DNA of 24,715 bases. Origin: Temnopleurus reevesii. Lineage: Eukaryota; Echinodermata; Echinoidea; Temnopleuroida; Temnopleuridae. Numbering within the stretch: the first letter of the stretch is position 1; every line of letters starts with the position of its first letter. Both the position numbers and the translations under genes were made by a program. Below, piece after piece: positions 19,314-24,715 of this stretch. Below the pieces are notes generated by a model. That model was not told where the DNA came from, made no database searches, and was given only the letters and a program-made list of their open reading frames with translations. Location: assembly GCA_036244855.1 (NCBI GenBank), contig BQKZ01000797.1, positions 94,809 to 119,523 of the forward strand. The letters run 5' to 3'.

Positions 19314-19751
19314 CAGTCAGGGAAACTCTCGCTTTATCGAGATCTCGTATTTTCGAGATAATACGCAGTTCAGCGATAGAGGTCGGAGCGCTACGAATTT
19401 GTGCGGGTCAGATCGCCTGTGTAAAGTGAATGGCAATTTGTTTTTCCGCCTTACATACCCATCATTAAAAAATCAGTAAAAAAAAATCTCAAGGTTGCAA
19501 ATTTTCATTCGCTAGTATGTTGAAGAGAAATAAATTTTCCACCTTATATATGTAAGTAAGAAAATTCGCCACCTTGAGGGATTTTTTTAATGATTTTTAA
19601 TGATGGGTATGTAAGACGGAAAAACAAATTGCCATTCACTTTACACAGGCGATCTGACCCGCACGAATTCGTAGCGCTCCGACCCCTATCGCTGAACTGC
19701 GTATTATCTCGAAAAAACGAGATCTCGATAAAGCGAGAGTTTCCCTGACTG
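19314..19751. mobile_element. foldback transposon, 438 bp
   Basis: The left arm (19314-19506) and right arm (19560-19751) are inverted copies of about 193 and 192 bp. They differ at only four bases over the outer 145 or so and more near the 53-base centre. Both ends start CAGTCAGGGAAACTCTCGC. AATAA lies immediately outside each end (19309-19313 and 19752-19756), a likely 5-bp target duplication. Inside each arm is a smaller ATCTCG/CGAGAT hairpin. The arms are CpG-rich. A 72-codon minus-strand frame (19544-19762) is just the reading of the right arm. There is no transposase; superfamily is not assigned. If transcribed it would fold into a long double-stranded RNA. Confidence 0.9.
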
Positions 19752-20537
19752 AATAAGCCCACATATAAACATTACACTTACCTGTGTATAAGAGGCATTA
19801 GGCATCAAGTGTGTGCAAGGAGTGGAACATCCATTAAGCAGATATAGAGAAAAAGAATGAGAAAGAAAAACAATTTCCATTAAAAAGACAACTTTGGACA
19901 AGTGACTCATAACTACTATTGCAATTAAAGACATATCACCTAAAGGACATATAATGATCATATATTGACCAGGTTTTTATGAATTTTGGAATGATTGCAC
20001 TCTCACGCTGAGTGACAGCATGGACAGTAACTACATCCTGCTAAAAACCTCAGCTAAGTTGACTGTGCGAATAAGACAGCTCCACTCTAATCTTAGGACA
20101 ATGGATGGGTGAAACAATTAAGAGTATATTTACTCGGCACACTGGCTGGTTGTTATGAACAGGTGGTCTCTGTGATACAGGTATCACTCTACATGACCAA
20201 TATGAAAACAACCAAATACCTAGAGTCAGTGGCCCAGTCGTACAAAATTACCATTTGAACAGCCATTGATAAAACAGAGCGGTCACAAATCCACAAGACC
20301 AATAGAAATGCATGGAAAATGTTGAAGTGTGAATACGAGATGCAAGCCAATGGTCTTACAAATCAAAGACTCTTCTCAGTGTGATAATCAGATAGCACAC
20401 ATGACATACACATACCATTACAACATTTAGTCATGTACAAAGGATTATCCTTCAAATCTATGAATGATTAACATACAGAGGTCAGCTAGTGGGATGTAAT
20501 CCTTCAAGGGACAAGTGCAACGCCTCAAACCTTGTGG
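19752..20537. other. non-coding DNA, nothing recognised
   Basis: Complex sequence without repeats or convincing frames. An 85-codon minus-strand frame (19704-19961) begins outside and runs into the foldback arm, so it is probably spurious. Confidence 0.45.
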
Positions 20538-20623
20538 ATTAGCAAGTAGAACCCCTTCCTAACCCCCTATGGATCATCAAGCGTCAAGCATAACACAGGG
20601 GGTCTTAAGGGATGGTGCTTAAT
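20538..20623. ncRNA. long imperfect hairpin, pre-miRNA-like in size
   Basis: The left arm from 20538 (ATTAGCA) pairs with the right arm ending at 20623 (TGCTTAAT, one bulged base). Further in, CCCTT pairs with AAGGG and ACCCCCT with AGGGGGT, with internal loops between and a terminal loop of about 24 nt. The overall size (86 nt) is that of a small-RNA precursor, but the internal loops are large and the loop-side helix is GC-rich. It matches no miRNA I know. It may equally be a chance or decayed inverted repeat. Confidence 0.2.
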
Positions 20624-21435
20624 GAGTCTCTCAGGGCTGATTTAATAAGAGGCCAACAATTAATACTTTCCTCTTTGTATTACGTTAACTTCTCACCCAC
20701 TTCAAAAGGCAATCGAGAATGACATTAACATTAAGAGCTCTAACCTTATCAGGGAATACATTCATGGTGTCATCATTTTAGACTTATGTCCATTTTTTAA
20801 TTCTCTGGTATTTATTTGCAAGGGAAAAGATCAAATGAGTTTTTGCATCACACAAGGGATTTGATGTACTATTTCAAAGCTGATTTCAATTTCTTCATTT
20901 CAATTAAGAATTTAAAAATATGAATAGCTTAATGATTCAGCCATCTCTGTGGCACTGTCAAATACAAATTTAAAATGACAAGCATGGTAACATTAATGCC
21001 GTCATCCTAAAATCCTTCAGGATGAGTTCATCTAACAGTTATCAGCATTTTTCTAGAGAAATATAAGAATATTTATTGGTTTAATTTCCTTTCATTGGAT
21101 GTATTCCAAAAACTTTAGTCTTCCCTTCCAAGACCATTAAAGACAAGCCTGAGATTTTAAAAAATGAACACACTGTAAAATATGTCGGTTTCTTTTTTTA
21201 CTTTAGGTGGGCAGAGCAGATTAAACATTGCCATTTGAATGCACTAACATGAGAAATGTTGATGGCAGAGAGGTGAAAAAGGGTGCAACAAATGCTCACA
21301 ACATAAATCTTATAATATATAAGTACTTCCTTTTTTTTAATTCCTATTTCACCTGAAGACTGAAAGTTCCTTAAAAGAAATAACAGTTGATTTGTTGTTC
21401 TTGGTATACATGGGCTTAAATTAATCGAAGGACAT
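20624..21435. other. AT-rich non-coding DNA
   Basis: No gene is recognised. The first 130 bases (GCCAACAATTAATACT, TTACGTTAAC, CCTTATCAGG) are non-repetitive and carry Sox-, homeodomain- and GATA-like words, but short motifs are weak evidence. Confidence 0.4.
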
Positions 21436-21590
21436 GGAGGCCATGGCCTTGGATGCCCTATACTCTGGCCTTGATGCCCTCCACAAAAAGGCTCATATGC
21501 CTTGGAGATTTAGGTGCCCTTTTTTCTTTTCCCCATTCATGCTGTAGTCTAAAAATGTGCCCTAAATAAAAATGGCCTTGCCCTAAAATC
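21436..21590 (+). repeat. degenerate repeat of GGCCTTG...TGCCCT
   Basis: GGCCTTGGATGCCCT (21445-21459) and GGCCTTGATGCCCT (21467-21480) are followed by looser forms: GCCTTGGAG...GGTGCCCT (to 21520), ATGTGCCCT (about 21555-21563) and GGCCTTGCCCT (21574-21584). Spacing is irregular. No open frame fits all copies. It looks like a decayed dispersed repeat of unknown class. Confidence 0.55.
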
Positions 21591-22726
21591 AACGAAATTT
21601 AAGGCTTGGTATATCATAGCTTCTGCTCTATAGCAACACATCATAACTGCTTACAGTTTCCATAAGTTCCTATCATTGTCAAGACTTCATTCCAAACTTG
21701 AAGCCTTCGATCTGTCTCTTCTGTCTTTGTAGATTGGATGAAGCCTCAATCATCACAGGCTAATAATGGTCTCATCATGAACACACTAGGGCTTAATATG
21801 ATCACAACCACAAGGAAACAATAAGGACAACATCAGCCAACACTCAATCTCTCCACCATTCAAAGATAAGATCAACCGCTTTCTATCATTCACCCATATA
21901 CATATGAAGCATGATGATGTTCCACACTTCATATTTACTGTGATCCAGAGAGAAAAAAAAACACTGTGATTCAAAAGGAAAAAAATTGTCAAAACTTTTG
22001 ATTTAATTTCCATCATAAGTGCAGTTGACTTGGATATGACTTATCAGTTTGTGTTCAAATTCAATTTGTCCAATTGAGCTTATAATCAATTTGAATATCT
22101 ATTGGTCATCTCCATCTCTTGGATTAGTTGTCAACCATACTCCATCTTCTCTACTATTACATTCCAATATTCTCACAATGTCCTCAACAGTCTAATCGGG
22201 CATTTGATATGTCTTTGGTCTAATGATGTAACCCACAGAGTGAACACACACACCCCATCAACCCATTTGGGTGATCAGAAAAGTCAGATTACTTTCAGAT
22301 GACAGAATATAATTCCATTAGTACCTTTCTTGATTTCCAAGACAATTAAATTCGTAAAGGCACAAATCTCTCTTCATCAAAGTTGCGTGGATTCCATCTC
22401 GTAACCATAAAAACCACATTTCCCTCATCCTGCATTCTCTTCTATCCATCTTCATGACAAACACCTTGATATCCTATCCGCACATGCTTTATTCAACAAT
22501 AGACCTAGGTTGGTCTATGATGATCCAACCAATTCATTATCCTCAATGTCATTGATTTCTGCACGATGATTTGTACTGAGCAATTTGTGCTTTAATTCAA
22601 GACGGTTGTTGAATTGTCATTAATGTGACATTGTGATATATTTCCTTCATTAATCTCATGTGAAAGGATTTACCAATAAGTTTAATATAAAACGAGATGA
22701 ATCCTCGACCGCGCACGGTCAAAATT
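21591..22726. other. AT-rich non-coding DNA, nothing recognised
   Basis: No repeats. A 76-codon minus-strand frame (21786-22016) and a 66-codon plus-strand frame (22102-22302) match nothing known. Confidence 0.45.
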
Positions 22727-22970
22727 TATGCCTCCGCCATCACGCAATCAAAAAGATATGTACGGCTCGTTCCATGCCATCATAAATCAAAAATATTTTA
22801 CAAATTTTGGGCACTGCCACCTTTGACCCCAAGAACCCAAAATCTCATAAGGTCTTCCTCACATGCTTATACCTAATTGAGCTACACACTGTAAGTTTGA
22901 AAGAAATTGGATCAATTTTTCTGTTATAAGTGAGCTATATCGGTTGACTTTGTACAAGTTTTCTGCCCGG

Positions 22971-23472
22971 TGACCTTTGACCTTTGACCCAGTGAACCCA
23001 AATTCTATTCAATTCATCCTCACATGCTTATAAATATTTGAGTCAAGTTTGGTCAAAATCTGTACAACAATTCTGCACTTATTGTAATAACAAGCTATTT
23101 TGGTTGATTTTTAACGGGTTTTTGGCCCTGTGACCTTTGACCTTTGACCCATTGAACCCAAAATCTAATCAGTTCATCCTCACATGCTTATACATACTTG
23201 AGCCAAGTTTGGTCAAAATCTGTACACCGGTTCTGAACTTATTGCGGTAACAAGCTATTTTTGGTGATTTTTTACAATTTTTTTGGACCTGTGACCTTTG
23301 ACCTTTGACCCACTGTACCCAAAATCTAATCAGTTCATCCTCCTATGCTTATACATACTTGAGCCAAGTTTCGTAAAAATCTGTACAGCAGTTCTGAACT
23401 TATTGCGGTAACAAGCTATTTTTGGTGATTTTTTACAAGTTTTTTGGCCCTGTGACCTTTGACCTTTGACCC
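22971..23472. promoter_or_regulatory. array of four triple DR1 nuclear-receptor motifs
   Basis: TGACCTTTGACCTTTGACCC occurs without mismatch at 22971, 23131, 23292 and 23453, once per tandem unit. Each is three TGACCY half-sites one base apart, which on the other strand is AGGTCA-type DR1 spacing, the established preference of RXR homodimers, HNF4 and COUP-TF. The oldest unit keeps only a degenerate CACCTTTGACCCC at about 22819. Binding in this organism is inference; the sequence pattern is direct. Confidence 0.55.
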
Positions 23473-23577
23473 ACTGAACCGAAAATCTAATCAGTTCATC
23501 CTCACATGGTTATACATACTTGATCCAAGTTTGGTCAAAATCCGTTCAGCGGTTCTGAACTTATCGCGGTAACAAAG

Positions 23578-23657
23578 TCCGGACGGACGCACGGACGGAC
23601 ACACCGACGGACGGACGGACACACGTACGGACGGACAGACGCACGGACGGACGGACA
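23578..23657 (+). repeat. (ACGG)n-type microsatellite
   Basis: About 80 bases of ACGGACGG units interrupted by GCACGG, ACACCG, ACACGTACGG and ACAGAC. It begins directly where the fifth tandem unit breaks off after GGTAACAAAGTCC. Confidence 0.9.
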
Positions 23658-23722
23658 ACCCGAAAACATAATGCCTCCGGCACTACCTTACGGTGGCGGA
23701 GGCATCAAAAATATTCAAAATT

Positions 23723-24548
23723 AGTAATATCCAGCAATTGTTAATAAACTGAAATACATTCAGGATTGATCAATCACAATGAATAAAAATTTTATGTAAT
23801 GAGCATGTATCATATTGATTACATGTATTTAATTGATCTAAGACAGAATATAGATCTGTGAAAACCAGGATGAAGAAATTTATGTAAAACAAGATGATGT
23901 TTTCACAATTTGCTATGTATGCACAAATAAAAATGTGATATTAGATGATGTGAAATATGACATCTGAAGCCTAAACTAACTGCCACTCCAACGAACAAGC
24001 AAGACTGCCATTCAGCGCAGACGGCTTCTAGTAAATGGCATCTCTGTTGTGTTTACAGGTATCAGAATTCACATTCGTTTTATGTGTGATGCGGCATGAT
24101 GGTGAAAAATTTGTGCACAGTTTTATTTTTGTTTTAATATATCTAAACCAATCTTGGGTTGATTAAAAAAAAAAAACGATGAAGACACTCCAATTAGCTA
24201 TTGAAAATTGTATCATGTGAATAGTTTTACTGCAGCTCACAAAGTAAATAAATATCTCAAGCACCATCTCTGAAAAAAACGTATCTATAGCTTTAACAAA
24301 TGATTTTTACTGGCTATATCTTTATTTTGGGTTATTTTTTTAAACATAAAAGCAAACCCCCTGTTTTGTAGACTGCTCCTCTCCATGTATCAGTAGACAA
24401 AGCCTTTCACTCAGGGACTCCATGTCACATGATCCACACTGTATATGTGTTAGAATAACACCTGTGCTACCTGTACATCTATCTCTTTCAGAGAGGCCAG
24501 AGGGGGTCCTACATCAAGTATTCCTGCTTCATATCTGTCCACCGCACC
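23723..24548. other. AT-rich non-coding DNA
   Basis: No gene is recognised. Two acceptor-like sites precede short open frames (TGTTGTGTTTACAG before 24060, and CATCTATCTCTTTCAG before 24492); neither frame resembles a known protein and neither is accepted as an exon. Poly-A runs occur near 24164. Confidence 0.45.
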
Positions 24549-24715
24549 TATCATATCATTTCATATCATTTCATATCATTTCATATCATATCATTTCACA
24601 TCATTTCATATCATTTCATATCATTTCATATCATTTCATATCATTTCACATCATTTCATATCATTTCATATCATTTCACATCATTTCACATCATTTCATA
24701 TCATTTCATATCATT
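24549..24715. repeat. decamer satellite (TCATATCATT / TCATTTCACA)
   Basis: Ten-base units, each built of two diverged five-base halves, run to the window end. After three TCATATCATT units a five-base slip (TCATATCATA, 24581-24590) shifts the phase. Later units are TCATTTCATA, with four TCATTTCACA variants. The true right end lies outside the window. Confidence 0.95.

Larger units (their letters stand above)
22727..23714 (+). mobile_element. pearl/HINE-like element with tandem core
   Basis: ATGCCTCCGCCA near the left end (22728-22739) is the inverse of TGGCGGAGGCAT near the right end (23694-23705). Between them are nearly five tandem units of 160-161 bp, judged by the TTTGACCC landmark at about 22824, 22985, 23145, 23306 and 23467. 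An ACGG microsatellite follows, then a hairpin (ATGCCTCCG at 23671-23679 with CGGAGGCAT at 23697-23705). Left-most units are the most diverged; the last three are near identical. TCAAAATT flanks the whole (22719-22726, 23715-23722) and may be a target duplication. Subterminal inverted repeats, a tandem core, a microsatellite and a 3' hairpin are the layout described for bivalve pearl and Helentron-associated elements. It has no coding frame and is non-autonomous. Confidence 0.75.

Noticed and set aside
19544..19762. 72-codon minus-strand coding frame
   Set aside because: It is the translation of the right arm of the foldback element.
22971..23657. CRISPR-like array
   Set aside because: Units of about 161 bp have no unique spacers and the host appears eukaryotic; this is a tandem repeat.
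22727..23714. Canonical Helitron with CTRR end
   Set aside because: The 3' hairpin is present but no CTRR terminus follows at the usual distance, so the Helentron-associated layout is the better fit.
24044..24170. Plus-strand exon after TGTTGTGTTTACAG
   Set aside because: The open frame is about 35 codons, then stops. It has no family resemblance and no neighbouring exon.
24460..24600. Exon after CATCTATCTCTTTCAG near the window end
   Set aside because: The frame stays open mainly because it runs into the decamer repeat, which lacks stops in that frame.

Overview
The window looks like non-coding nuclear DNA from a marine invertebrate, most likely an echinoderm such as a sea urchin; a mollusc or basal chordate is possible. 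The basis is AT-rich composition, no prokaryotic gene structure, and a dense mix of small transposons: a tRNA-headed SINE, CR1/L2-type LINE 3' tails, TTAA-flanked MITEs, and a tandem-repeat element with an ACGG microsatellite of the kind described as pearl (bivalves) and Tsp-like (sea urchin). ACATGTA-type words are also common. The organism call is inference from repeat style, not from a gene. No complete protein-coding gene is recognisable. The window is best read as a long intron or intergenic stretch.

Layout. 1-2630: AT-rich DNA with a perfect hairpin (1381-1413), a pogo-like transposon end (about 1735-1885) and a 518-bp TTAA-flanked MITE (2112-2629). 2630-8700: mostly unstructured, with hairpins at 3503-3561 and 4805-4850, a (TTG)n tract, a decayed ACGG-type repeat (6276-6410), a possible terminal exon or broken coding remnant (7582-7839) and a 139-codon unassigned ORF on the minus strand (8264-8683). 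8700-12800: single-copy DNA, GC-richer at 10564-10856, with a possible regulatory patch near 11890-12080. 12800-17000: first copy of a 174-bp MITE (12803-12976), a SINE 3' fragment (14041-14157), a CpG-rich TTAA MITE (15090-15488), a fuller SINE (15893-16172) and the second copy of the 174-bp MITE (16788-16961). 17900-18730: two LINE 3' tails pointing away from each other. 19314-19751: a foldback element with arms of about 193 bp. 20538-20623: an imperfect long hairpin. 22727-23714: a composite element of about 161-bp tandem units, an ACGG microsatellite and a terminal hairpin. 24549-24715: a decamer satellite running off the window end.

The most interesting signal is inside the 22727-23714 element. 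Four of its tandem units carry the same 20-bp string of three nuclear-receptor half-sites, each one base apart (DR1 spacing), giving 12 half-sites in about 500 bp. If the element is repeated in the genome, it could spread RXR/HNF4/COUP-type binding sites. Second is the near-identical foldback at 19314-19751, a likely source of double-stranded RNA if transcribed. No genes can be described as working together here; the structure is that of a transposon graveyard with possible regulatory DNA between the insertions.
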